Shown here piece by piece: positions 31,256 through 42,447 of a DNA stretch of 64,000 nt. The stretch's first letter is position 1; the number at the start of each line of letters is the position of its first letter. The notes under the pieces are model-generated. The model worked only from the letters and a program-made list of their open reading frames with translations. It made no database searches and was not told the origin of the DNA. Origin of the DNA: Diphasiastrum complanatum (lineage: Eukaryota; Streptophyta; Lycopodiopsida; Lycopodiales; Lycopodiaceae); the NCBI GenBank assembly GCA_029204225.1, contig MU832101.1, positions 1 to 64,000 on the forward strand. The letters are read 5' to 3'. Both the position numbers and the translations under genes were made by a program.

Positions 31256-33036
31256 GTAAGTAAACTCACCAATATTCCAAATGACAATGGTTCAGTTCAT
31301 GATAAACATTCACATAGACAGCCTTTGTAATATCACGATACTATGTGTAGCAGTCTTATGACACTTGAACCATGGGTACATGTTTTTAAAGCTTTTAGAC
31401 TCTAATTGTTGGATCACTTGAAAATTTTCATCAGTTCTAATGGTCATTTCAAGGTTAGTATTTCAAAATGACATTTCCAGAATTTTTACTAGAAAGGTCT
31501 CACACGTGATAGTAATACGGTGAAAAATCTCGTTGGACAGTCTTGAAGTTCTTATTGTTTTGAATCTTTATTGATGTCATTGTATTATGATTTTGTATGG
31601 GGTTCAATAGAATGAGATTATGAGCATGTTCACATTAGTGTTGTGAGGCAATCAACAACTTTTGATGGTTTATAATGTTGAAATCAATTTTGTAGTATTA
31701 GTAAGTTTGCTCTTTATGTTGAAGAGATGCTTGAAATCCTGAATTATATTGCTAAGCATAGGGTCGTTATTGCCCAATCTATGAATCATGGTATGAAAGA
31801 TGCCAACTACAAATACATTTTGCTCATCCTTCCTCACTCAAATTCACGCAAAACACTAAGATATTGGGATGACTCTACGAAGTATAGTCTCTTCATGAAT
31901 CACACACGCCTTAACCAATTTCTACTAGAAAAGTTGTGTAGCATGACATTCCTTATACAATAAAGGCTATAAGAAAAAAAATCTTTTAATTCACTTGCTA
32001 AATTGCATTTTCCAGCCATTTTCCTCCAACAAAGATGGATTGACAACCTAGTGATAGATTTTTAGCCATGGAAGTATATATAAAACTATACGATTTGCCA
32101 CAAAAATGTAGACTATCACATGTGATGATGTTGCTCTGCTCAAAGAGTAGATGTGGGAATTTTTCTCAAGCCATCTTGCTTAAAGAGTTTTTTCAGCCAA
32201 GTGGGCTAGCTTAGCACAATAAGATCTTATTAGGAGCACTTATTGCTCAAGCGGCACTCCATATGAGTTATTTCGACAATAGGCAAAGTAGAGGCCACTT
32301 AATAGTGAGAAGACATGGAGCTTTCTAGAAGTTCAATTCACCTTTTGTAGTGACATGCATAACTTAATTATGAAAATGTTCACATAGCTGATTGACTATC
32401 AAAGTTAACATCATTATGTAATGCACATTTTCCCTATATGGTTAAGTTCTACTTCTGATTTTAGCTTATGTGCTCAACTATGGCATGAAATTCTAATGTT
32501 CTTATTGTCTTATTTATTGCTTTTGGCACTACACATCTATATGTTGAAGTCCATTGACTTGAAATGACTTTCAGACAAACCAATAATAGATTGTAGGTGA
32601 GAGGGTTGACCCATAATCTAGACAAGACATCTAGCCAACCTGGGTAAATGTGTTGCAAGTAGTGACCTAGTGAGCACGTATATAAGCAGTCCATTTTTCT
32701 TTTATAAGGATAACTATCAAGTGCCTAGCAATTAGGACTTAGCGTTAGTTGAGCCATGACAAACATGCTATTGAAGTGATGAGATCAGCCATTGAGCCGT
32801 GCTATAGCTACAAAAAGCATAAAAGAGCAGAGCTCATTGGTGTGTAAAATTAGATGATATGAAAGTACATGGTTGTTAGGCTTGATGAGAGATGGAGGAC
32901 TAATTATGAGCTTAATAATGTTTAGTAGATGTGTGATTGCAAGGACCTAAAGGCATGTAACATACTTAAAAAGCCAAGTCAATCAGTTGGAAGATAAAGG
33001 CTCAACAATCATTTTCAAAGCGAGAAAAGGGGGGGA

Positions 33037-33039
<3 letters not shown>
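31256..33039. other. Sequence after exon 10; no gene recognised
   Basis: It starts with a good donor (gtaagt), so it should be intron. I looked for the C-terminal exon of the saccharopine-dehydrogenase-like protein and did not find it. AT-rich, with no recognisable repeat family. Confidence 0.5.
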
Positions 33040-33123
<84 letters not shown>

Positions 33124-33139
33124 AAGAAAGAAAGAAAGC
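33040..33139 (-). repeat. (CT)n / (CTTT)n tail of LINE-D
   Basis: About 40 GA units on the + strand and then AAAG repeats. On the LINE sense (minus) strand this reads AAAGCTTTCTTTCTTT and then (CT)n, directly after the element's 3' UTR. Confidence 0.9.
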
Positions 33140-33289
33140 TTTATTAATGTCTTTTCCATGCCAAAAGGCATATAAGACTAATGAAGTACATGTCAAGTGT
33201 GTGGTAACCATGGGAGCGTATAAAACGTCTCCAAAACTGTAATAAAGAAAACATCTAGTACAACTAAAGTACACGTATGTGAGTGTGTC

Positions 33290-34720
33290 TGTGCATAATA
33301 ATCATATATATCGATGTCCAGATGTCAAGACTGTGCTGTGCTGCTGCTGCTGTAAAAGGGTGTAATATGAGCCACAACATGAAAAGGCACCGGAGCCTGC
33401 CGGCGTCGTCTATGCGCATGAGCATGTGTAGTAGTACGTCTCTGCATAGGATGTCTGGTGATCCTAATAGTAACGTGATGGTGAGAAGTACATTGTCTCT
33501 GATCTCTAGGCGGCTATCATCAGCGGCATAATCCTCGTCCTCATGCGCTAAGTCACGTGGTCTCCGCCTAGTAAAGAATGAAGTGATCAATGGCTGTGAG
33601 GTAGAATGCTGGGGTGTCCCGTATAAATCTCTCCGTAGGATGAACATCTCACGTACCATCAGGGCGACATATCGTGGGTCCTCATAGGCAATGAGAGAGC
33701 GTAGAGTGGTAGGCATGTCTCGAAACATGCAATGATATCGTCCTCTGATCTCATAGTATATAGGGCAGCTGAAGATAAAGTGCTCCTCAGACTCCACCTC
33801 ACCTAGAGAGCATAACTGGCAAATACGCTCCTCTCTCGGAATACCATGGAACCTCCCAGTCTCAATAGCTAGCTAATGAGAGGATACCTTGAGCTGTCCC
33901 AGTGTGAATCTGAGACAATGTGATAGTCCCGAATCTAAATAGTGTGGAATGACTGGTGTCCCTGATGCATCCAGCTCCAAGAAATGGGTCCGATAGAAAG
34001 CTGGCTTAACCCCTAACTGGTGGCGCCAAGTCCGCTCTAGATATGCGTGATAGAGGAATCGTCTGATATATTGATGGGTGCCTGAGGGAAGCTCTATGAT
34101 AGAGATACCAAATGACTCAAGTAGGAGGTGAGATGCCTGAGAGAACCATGATAATCTGTAGCCCTGATCACAAAGGCGCTTTGAGGAGGATAGTGCAATT
34201 TGTATGTATCGTCTGTCTATCTCTGGTAACGCCTGTATCCTCTGTATATAAGTAATGAGCTGGAAAGATGCCTCGATCTGTATAGGTGGAACTGCGAACT
34301 CGGCCAGGAGAATCTCAATCAACCGGGCTAGCATGGTGGTCTGTAGTCGTGAAAGACTGGCCCAGTGTGAAGAGGGGAGACCTGTACACCATGCCTCTGC
34401 CACATATAGAGCCGTGGGGGTGACAATGGTATCAAAAAGGTGACACTTACTACGAGCATCCTGGATGGACTTCCGGAAACAGAATCGCTCTAGCTGAACA
34501 AGGGAGGCATGTCCCTTCCCCAGTCGAGTGGTAGCAGCCTGTCTCAAGCTAAAAGTAGGACCTGAGAAAAGGATCCCCAGGTATGTGTAGGAAGGGACCA
34601 CCTCTAGGACCTGTCCACCCAAAGTAAGCTCCTGTCGCTGCATGAATCTCGAGAAGTGTTGAAGACCATAACCTTGGTCTTCCCAATGTTCACCCCTAGG
34701 CCCCATCTGGTTCAAAACTC
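33290..34720 (-). pseudogene. LINE-D ORF2 C-terminal half
   Basis: Thumb/linker region SYTYLGILFSGPTFSLRQAA and [20 protein letters not shown], then LLAEFAVPPIQIEASFQLIT. The Cys/His region has paired cysteines (about 33820) followed by [20 protein letters not shown], i.e. a C-x2-C...H...C zinc-knuckle-like motif. A PIP-box-like QPLITSFF lies at 33573-33596, followed by acidic residues. The frame shifts near 34680, 33870 and 33480. Confidence 0.82.
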
Positions 34721-35221
34721 ATGTAAGCAATCCAACTGTCGCTGTAGACCCTCTCTAGTCGGTGAGACCAATACCACATCATCGGCATAAAGGAGGATAG
34801 CAATAGCCTGCAACCAGCACCACCACACTGTGTAATGACTCTCCAATTCATCAATATATAAGCCAAAGAGGACCGGTGAGAGGGAACAACCCTGCTTCAC
34901 CCCAATAGTGCTCCAAATGTGATCGGATATGCCACTGCTATGCCGGAAACATCCAAGGACACGCTCATAAAGTTCCATCACAGCAAGAACGATGTCAGTG
35001 GAGAAGCTTAGGTCTCGGAGTCTCTGGATGAGCATTAAGCGAGGGACAGAATCAAAGGCTTTCCTGAAGTCCACAAAACAACAGTAAACCCTCTTTCTCC
35101 TGTGCTTGGCCTCCTCAATTACGGCCCGCAACGTGAAGATGTGATCTGCAGTAGAGTAATGGGCTCGAAAACCTGCCTGACCCATAGCATGTAGTCTCCT
35201 AGTCTCCGCCTCTGAGCTCAC
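34712..35221 (-). pseudogene. LINE-D reverse-transcriptase core
   Basis: Fingers and palm motifs: AMGQAGFRAHYSTADHIFTL, CCFVDFRKAFDSVPRLMLIQ (catalytic Asp in motif A), VKQGCSLSPVLFGLYIDELE (motif B) and ILLYADDVVLVSPTREGLQR (motif C, YADD). All three catalytic aspartates are present. It is broken from the upstream domain by deletion. Confidence 0.88.
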
Positions 35222-35224
35222 AAC

Positions 35225-36083
35225 AGACTGAAGTATAGTACCTTATAGCTTTGCTAGGACATGCCCAATCAGAAAGGGTGGTAGGGGAAACGTGGAATTC
35301 AGAGACTATGGGTACAAAGGATGGTGACCCCATGAGGTAGTCAACGACACTATGTCCTCCACTGTGAGGGTGGCATGTATAACTGTCTGAATGTGGCCAG
35401 CAGGGTAAGCCATTATAAATGGCTAGATCATGTGCCTCTCCAAACTGCAATAAGTGCTCACCATATGAAGTAGTAGGTCCCAAACTGTCCGCGGAGGTCC
35501 TGGTAACCCCAAGCATATCACTGTCAAGGGCACGAACACGTAGTTGGTCAGTGGTGTCAAAGAACTCTGTCTGCCTCGAGGATGTCCGGGCATTAAAATC
35601 CCCTGTGAGGAGAATATGCCCTCGCTCTGATTCTTGTGAGAGGTCCTGATATGGAAATCCAATACCCTCAGCAAAAGACGAGGACTCTGGTGGAAAGTAA
35701 CATGCTGCAATAAACAGATCTCTATCCAGACCAATATCTTGGCCCACGATGCGAGTCCACATGTAGCGGGCCTGCTCATCATGCCGAATGAAGTCAATAC
35801 TGGGATGTAGAGTCTCTCTATACAAGCAGGCGACCCCACCTGAACCTCGGCCGCTGGCAGATCTAGTCTCTCGTCGGAATACTGAGTCCCATCTATATCC
35901 AGGAAATGAAGGAAGTCCTTGCTCCAGGCTCTCGTGTGTCTCCATGAAGAATAATATATCTCTCCCTGTAATGAAATCAACAAGGTCCCCTACCGTAGAA
36001 AATGAGTGGATACCAGCACAATTCCACACTCCAATCCGAAGATGGTGTGGATGGGGCCCCGGGGTGCTCCCAACCCCGGGCAC
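35225..36083 (-). pseudogene. LINE-D AP-endonuclease domain of ORF2
   Basis: Begins LRIGVWNCAGIHSFSTVGDL (catalytic Asn), FMETHESLEQ (Glu), [38 protein letters not shown] (Asp-x-Asn) and GGHSVVDYLMGSPSFVP. It ends before the expected SDH motif because of the internal deletion. The domain nicks target DNA to prime reverse transcription. The reading frame enters without an ATG (a GTG lies at 36083), so the true start is uncertain. Confidence 0.85.
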
Positions 36084-37331
36084 CCCAAATCCCTAGCACT
36101 GGGAGCTGCTAGGCGCGCCATCAAGAAAGCGCACCCGTCCATCTCGATAAATGACTCGTCTGCCAGACTCGCGGGCTGCCTGAAAGGCCGTACGCCTCTC
36201 CTCTACCTAGATATATGTGACGTCGTCATCCATATAGATAGTGGTGCCGCGTAGCTTAGACCTGCACCGTAAAGCATCTCGGCGACTCTCTAGGGAAGTA
36301 AAACGGATAATGAGTGTGGCTGCATCTCTAGTGGTCCTCCATGCGGTATCTAACCCATTTGTCCTGTGCCCGAGAGTGGTGTCGAGAAAGCGTCTGGCTT
36401 CAGCCAAAGCATCCTGTGTATCCGGGATCCCGTGAACTCTAATGTTGTGGGCTTTTTGGTCTCGAGATTTCTCTTCCGAGATGGTGGCTGAGATAACTGA
36501 GGAGATGGGAGCGCTTGGTTTGGTGCCTTTTTTCAGAACCGATGCCCAAGAGCGGGCCTCTTCTTGCTGCTTCTCAATCCTGGTTTCTCACTCCCGTATC
36601 ATATTGGTGGTGGATTCCGAAGTTGCAGCCTGCTTGATCCCGATGGATTGTTCGAGTGATGCGACTTTGGATTGCAACAAGTTCTTCTCATTGATCAAGG
36701 AGGTAACCGTTCCTTTCAGCTCTGAGATTTCTTGTCGCAGGATCTTGAAATCGGCCTTGATTTGATCGATCTGCCAAGAGGAAAAAAGCTCGGTTGATTT
36801 GGAGGGCGTATATGGGATACTTGCTGTAGATTGTGGCGCCGGGAGGGAAGAGGAGCTAGCACTGATTGGGGTGGGGAGGATGGGAACAGAGTCGGGAGAA
36901 AACGGCGGGATCGGTGGGCACAAGCGGGCAAGATCTGTTGCCATGCAGGCAGACTGCTCTGCATGCGTAGCATGGGGGGGTGCCACCTCAGCAGGCAGCG
37001 TTGCCTGCGTGGCAGGCAGCACTACCACCTCAGCAGCGTGGGTAGGCAAAGTCAGGTCGGCGAGGGGGGGGGTAGACAGATCAGCAAGGGGGTGGGTATC
37101 AGCATGGGTAGGTAGATCAGTGAGGGGGTTAGCGTGGGTAGGCAGCATCGGGGCAGGCGGATCAGGGGTAGACAGATCAGGAGAGGCAGGCAGACCAGTA
37201 GGCAGCCCTTTGCCAATAGGCAGATCCGCGAGGGGGGGTAGTCGCGAGGGGGGGATGCGATGGCAGGTCCGAGAGGGAAGGGGTAGTCGCGAGGAGGAAC
37301 TAGTTAGATCAGCGAGGGGGGGGGGGTACAC
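36084..37331 (-). pseudogene. LINE-D ORF1 (Pro-rich repeats, coiled coil, RRM-like)
   Basis: The N-terminal third is built from PPLADL(T/S)-type repeats. Next is a predicted coiled coil (about 36780-36590: IDQIKADFKILRQEISELKG), then an RRM-like domain (IRVHGIPD, DAATLIIRFTSLESRRDALR, LRGTTIYMDDDVTYI). Two in-frame stops (36589-36591 and 36208-36210) sit where Trp and Gln codons are expected by comparison with LINE-G. A GC-rich hairpin follows at the ORF1/ORF2 junction. Confidence 0.75.
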
Positions 37332-37430
37332 AGCATGATGAGGTGCGATGACAGATCCGAGAGGGGGGGAGTAGTTAGATCAGCGAGGGGGGGGGGGAAA
37401 GGGAGGTGGTAGCGAGGGTGGGGGGGGAGC
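37060..37430 (-). repeat. G-run minisatellite in LINE-D 5' region
   Basis: The + strand holds many runs of 5-10 G in a degenerate gatcaGCGAGGGGG-type unit. On the LINE sense strand this encodes the PPLADL repeats and continues upstream as C-rich 5' UTR. Confidence 0.75.
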
Positions 37431-37472
37431 GCGATGGTCTGCGGGCAGGATTGGAGCGCGGAGGGGCCATAG

Positions 37473-37474
<2 letters not shown>

Positions 37475-37537
<63 letters not shown>
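37475..37537 (-). repeat. (CT)n tail of LINE-C, abutting the 5' end of LINE-D
   Basis: About 31 GA units on the + strand. In LINE sense it directly follows LINE-C's ATTAATACAT terminus and directly precedes LINE-D's 5' end. Confidence 0.88.
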
Positions 37538-37539
<2 letters not shown>

Positions 37540-40500
37540 TATTAATGTTTGTTGAATGCCCAAGGGCACATAAGACAGAATAAATAAGTACATATCTCGT
37601 AGGATCACTGTCCATGTGGGACAACATAAAAAAGAATCACTAGTCTAAGAGGAAAAGACAATATAGAACTCTCTCTAGTTAGTTAAAGACACATCTAACA
37701 TAGAGTCATAAAAAGCATATAAGAGCAAATATACAAGAGCTTAACCTCCAGCTTTGAAGAGGGTACAGGTGCAAGAGCTTAACCGCCTGCTCTGTTGAGG
37801 AAATAAAATATCAATCTCGAAAAAAACGTCTGATACTCATAGAAGATGTGATCTGCGGTCGAGGAGCTCTGGTAGCTCCGGAGGCGCGTGTAGATCTGAC
37901 AAGAGGTGGTGGCTGGGCATGCTGGGCCTTCGCCCTCACCGATATGACTGTCTCATCATCTGATAGGTCATCGCGCTCCTGCTTCTGAAAAAAGCTAGTA
38001 ATGAGATGCTGGCCCGAATCAGTAATACTCTCCGATGGTAGCAAAGAGGCTCTCAACATAAGCATCTCTTGTAGTAAAAGGCCGACACATCTGGGATCCT
38101 GATACTCCAAAAAGGTACTGAGAGTAATAGGGGTGTCTCGATATAAACAATGATATCGACCTCGTATCTCAAAGTATGTAGGGCAGATGAAGATAAAATG
38201 GAACTCATCCTCCACTACACCCAATGTGCATACCTGGCATATCCGATGCTCTCTCAAAATGCCTGAATATCTACCTGTCTCAATAGCAAGCTGATGCAAA
38301 GAGACTCGTAGCTGACCCAATCTGTATTGGAGCCCAAAAGAAAGAGGAAGAGATAGATATAAAGGTCTAATAGGAAGTCCCAAACTGTCTCTGCGTAAGA
38401 TATGTGCGCCATAAAAGGTAAGCTTGACTCTCCCATGATCAGGACTATCCCATACTATGTGACAATATCTATGATATAGCTGTTGTTTGATAAATGCATG
38501 AGTTCCCTGTGGGAGATCCAACATCGAGAAGCCCCATGACTGGAAGAAAGCCGTCACATCACTGTACCAAGAAGATCTAGCCTGCTGTCCAGCTGTAGTT
38601 TGAGAAGAAGTAAGTGTTGCCATCACGAATCTGTGAGAATCCATGGTCTCAATGCGATGTAGAAAGGTAACAATCTGAAACAGAGCCTCAACCACCATGG
38701 GGAGTGAGGCGAACTCCGCTAAAAGAATCTCATGAGGAACTGATGGCTTCGTACGGATCATCCTTCCTAACATGGTGACCTGCAGGCGAGTGATGTCTCT
38801 CCAAGTACCCTGAGATATCCCTGGGCACCAAACCTCCGCCGAGCGTATAGCCACTGGTGAGACCACTGTAGAGAAAAGGTGGTCTCTAGTAGCAGGATCA
38901 TGGATGTGGTAAGTTGTACACACTCTCTCCATATATACCAAGGCAGCATGCCCCTTACGCAGTAGAGCAAAAAGTGAGTAAGGGGCCGGTGAACAGTACA
39001 CCTAGTTAGGTGTAAGAGGTAACAATCTCCAACAGCTGTCCATCATAATAAAATGCGTCATCTCTCATGTGCTGCCGATTAGTATTAAACACCATTACCT
39101 TGGTCTTAGCAATATTCACCGTCAAGCCCCACACTAAGCAAAAACCATATAGAGCATCAAGATGTCGCTGTAATCCAGCGGTTGTAGAAGATAACAATGC
39201 CACATGATCTGCATATAATAGGATAGGAATAATAACATCAGCAAGTGGACATGCATCACCACCCTCCTCCTTGATGATCCGCTCTAGGTCATCAATGTAC
39301 AATGCAAAAAGTGTGGGAGAGAGTGGACATCCCTGTTTGACCCCAACTGTGCTCTGGATAGAAGCCACCAGCTGCTGCCATCTCTGAAACGTGCTAATAC
39401 CCTCTCATATAAGGTGTTGATAGCCATGATGATATCCTGTGAGAAGCCAAGTGAAGATAAGCGCTGAAGTAGTAGGTGCTGTGGAACTGAGTCAAAAGCC
39501 TTGTGGAAATCCACAAAGCAGCGGTATACTCTCCATCTCCGATGTCGAGCCTCGTCTATGATGCAGCGTAGGACAAATGCATGATCAATAGTAGAATATC
39601 CGGGTCTGAAGCCAGCCTGTCCAAGAGCAAATAACTCATCTGATTCTGCCTGGGATCCATAGACTGCAGAACCGAGCCATAAAGCTTCGCCATCGTGTGA
39701 CTGATCATGATAGTGCGGTAGTTATCGACGTTCATTGGATCACCAACCTTGAGAATGGGATGGAGAAGATTCGTGCACCAATTGGTGGGGAAGCCAAAGG
39801 TAACAGACATGTTAAATGTGTGGGCAATGTAATGAGAGAGAAGTTGGGAGACAGGTTTGAGGAAGTCCGAGTTAAGTGAGTCGACGTCTTTCGCTTTATG
39901 GGGTTGGGCTTTACAAATCGCGGATTCAACTTGGTCAGAGTAAAAAGAGAAAATGTAGCAGGTTGAGAGATAGGGATAGGGGGAGCATCTGTAGTGTATA
40001 ATCGAGTAGCATATTCCACCCAAGAGTCGACATCAATAGGTGAAAGTAAGGAAGATTTCTTAGAAAAGATTTTCCAGAATAGAGAGGAGGAAGAGAAAAG
40101 GGAGTCTATGAGTTTCTGACCATCTCTTGTTAGAATGGGTGGGAGAAAGAATGGTAAAGCTGTGAATGAGAGGAATCAAGGCTGGTGAGCCAATGAAGTA
40201 ATCCACCACACTATGTCCGCCTCCATGTGGATGACAAGTGAACGCTATTGAATCTGGCCACTGTGATAAACCGTTCAGAATGACCAAGGAATGTGCCTCG
40301 GAGATCCTGAGTAACTGCTCACCAAATGTAGTAGAAGGGGTAGCCTCATCATGAGATGTCCGCTCAAAACCTGTATCCAAAACATGAAGCTGGAGATAGT
40401 CCGTCATCGCATGAAATTCTGTCTGTCTGGTGGCCGTGCGGGAGTTAAAGTCACCTGCTAAAAGTACATATCCTTGGGGAGAAAAGATGGAAATATCCTC

Positions 40501-40563
40501 AGACAAAACCTGAAAAGGGTCCCCACCATAATCTGCAAATGTTGAACTCTGAGTCTTCTGCAC
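37538..40563 (-). mobile_element. LINE-C, truncated LINE with endonuclease, RT and intact 3' end
   Basis: Minus strand: C-terminal part of the endonuclease (40563-40060: [31 protein letters not shown]); RT N-terminal region (40023-39556: [20 protein letters not shown] and [16 protein letters not shown]); palm (39514-39006), where the YADD box reads LLYADHVALL; and a long 396-codon C-terminal frame (39001-37811). Frames are broken, and the changed YADD would abolish polymerase activity. The 3' UTR has the hairpin TGCCC-TT-GGGCA (37556-37569) and (CT)n. Confidence 0.87.
37811..39001 (-). pseudogene. LINE-C ORF2 C-terminal region (396 codons open)
   Basis: It contains [40 protein letters not shown] and RLGQLRVSLHQLAIETGRYS. 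The zinc-knuckle-like CQVCTLGVVEDEFHFIFICP comes next, then YFEIRGRYHCLYRDTPITLS. The tail has QHLITSFF (37988-38011), an acidic DDLSDDE patch, and ends in SIRRFFRD. The long open frame in an otherwise broken copy makes this a good reference for the domain. Confidence 0.85.
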
Positions 40564-40564
40564 A

Positions 40565-42405
40565 TTTTTGGTTTTCAGTGGAATTCTGCTCCACGAACTA
40601 TGCTATAGGGCAGGATACTTCGGGCCTCTGGTGGAGTTGCATGTTTGTACAGGTCGGTGTATACTCCTTCTATTCGGTTGGTGTCTCAGGATACTTATGG
40701 TCGTTACTTATGGCTTCAGATTACTGCATCCTTCTTGGGGCTGGACCAAGACTTCTTTGTTGCAGTGTGCTACTTTGCTCCCCACACTTCAGTGTTTATG
40801 GATTTGGGAGGTGATCCTTTTCAGGCCCTTTTTGACGGCGTTGCTAGACTCTCGCTACAGGGTTACATATTGCTTGCAGGGGACTTTAACGCACGTACAG
40901 CCGCTCGCCAGACTGAGTTCTATGCTGACACACTCTCTCTTCATCCGTTGGATACCTCTTATGCCCGTTATTGTCAGGACTCATCAGCGACGATTACTCT
41001 TTTTGGGGAACAGCTCTGAGGTTGGCTCAAGCACATGGTCTCATTATCCTTAACGGTCTTGTTCAGTGGCCATCCTCCTGTGCATATACTTGCCACCCAT
41101 TTGGTGGCGGTCACAACGTAGTGGACTATTTCATTGCATCTCCTGCTTTATTGCCCCGCCTGGCATCCTTCACCATCTCTACCCCGGTGCTCGCTGATCA
41201 CCCTCTGCTCTACCTCTCCTTCTCCCTAGCGCCAAATCTGCCTTCTCCTCCACCTTCCGTCTTTGTTCGCCCCATACGCTATCGTATATCTCCTCATAGG
41301 GTTTTTTTTGCCTTATTCTTTTTCTTCAGCTGATTCAGGAGATTCGTGCATCTCACCCGGATAGATACATAGTTGTTGCGGTTACTTCTTCACGTGTCCT
41401 AGCTGATTCCCATGCCAAGCTCTCCTGGTACTAGCAGGCGTCTGATCTCTTACGACATCTGGGCATCTTTATCATGGATCTTCCTCGTGGTATGCATTCA
41501 TGTATCTGAGGCTATTTATTCTGTCGATATAAGCAGCAGACTTGGAGCTCCCTCCCACCGTCCCGCATTCGACTGAGCTATTACCAGACACACTTCCCCT
41601 CTCTAGATCCTTCTGGTTTGCCATTGTTGCCGCTCTATCTCTCATAGCCCCTATCACGCAGCCTGCGCTATCGTCTTGGGCAGTTGTGCATTTCCTCTCA
41701 TCAGCTTGCTATTGAGGCAGGTCGTGCATGGAATATCCCCCGGGAGCGTCGTCTATGTCGCTTGTGCTTGTTGCAGGAGGTGGAAGATGAAGCCCATTTC
41801 CTCCTCAGATGTCCATTGTATTATGAGATACGGGGGGGGGGGGGGGTATTATTGTCTCTTTCGCGATAGCCTGCATACACTTCGAACTTTTGTCTCCTAT
41901 CCTGATGCTCGTTGCTTGGGACTTCTTGTTCGTGAGATGCTTAGTCTTCGTCAGTCTCATCTGCCTGTACCAGATCACGTTAGCCTCTCAGCAGTTGCTT
42001 CTCATTGGCTTCTTTCGGACTCGAGCACATGCTGATGACTCCGATGATGAGATTCCTATCCCTGTGCCACCACCAAAAAAGCCCAAATGTAGTCGCCACT
42101 TGCCTCCATCAGGGCCCACTGCACACTCCACTCAACAGACACTTCACACTTACTTTCGCTGATATGTACTTATTTTCCACCTGGCCCGGGCTGTGGGCAT
42201 TGGTACTTTTTCTGTAGTTTTTTTGTTATACCTGGCCCGGGTTGTGGGCTTATTTCACTTCTGCTTTGTTCTACTTTCATTTGTAGCTACTTTATAGCAT
42301 TTTACGGCCACATCCTCCTATGGATGATGCTCCCACTGTTGCTTGTACATATTTTCTTTTTGGTCTTATGCACCCACGGGTGCCCAAAAGACGTTAAGAA
42401 AGCTT

Positions 42406-42445
<40 letters not shown>
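40565..42445 (+). mobile_element. LINE-F, copy lacking the RT domain
   Basis: It starts inside the endonuclease ([74 protein letters not shown]; frameshift near 40985). It then passes near 41335 directly to the C-terminal region (IRASHPDRYIVVAVTSSRVL, HLGIFIMDLPRGMHS). RT palm motifs are absent. The end is RRLCRLCLLQEVEDEAHFLL, then QLLLIGFF (41992-42015), an acidic patch, and the terminal QQTLHTYFR-stop. The 3' UTR hairpin GCACCC-AC-GGGTGC (42370-42383) is followed by (CT)n. It could only be mobilised by another LINE. Confidence 0.83.
42409..42445 (+). repeat. (CT)n tail of LINE-F
   Basis: About 18 CT units after AAGAAAGCTTTCC. Confidence 0.9.

Positions 42446-42447
<2 letters not shown>

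Larger units (their letters stand above)
33120..37474 (-). mobile_element. LINE-D, most complete LINE copy (ORF1 + ORF2)
   Basis: Minus strand: a C-rich 5' region, ORF1 (37331-36084), ORF2 with endonuclease, RT and a Cys/His tail (36083-33290), then 3' UTR with hairpin and (CT)n. The RT motif LLYADDVVL is intact, but a deletion joins the endonuclease to RT near 35230 (compare LINE-B at 7073-7973), so it is not autonomous. The endonuclease type and C-terminal CCHC motif place it among APE-bearing LINEs. It may be an L1-like plant lineage, but the clade needs a phylogeny. Confidence 0.88.

Noticed and set aside
31980-32700. Possible last exon of the host gene or a copia integrase fragment (GTPYELFRQ near 32253)
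   Set aside because: Only a few residues match by chance. There are no splice sites or continuing homology.
32983-33274. Open frames of Ser-Leu or Arg-Glu repeats at (GA)n/(CT)n tracts (also near 2250, 14250, 21650, 37500)
   Set aside because: Frames without stops are expected in dinucleotide repeats. No flanking coding signal.
36799-37338. 179-codon + strand open frame rich in Gly and Arg
   Set aside because: It is the antisense of LINE-D ORF1, and its open length follows from the GC-rich PPLADL repeat on the other strand.
37538-42445. A single LINE inverted by twin priming
   Set aside because: Both halves have their own 3' hairpin and (CT)n tail, and both contain the same endonuclease region, so they are two insertions.
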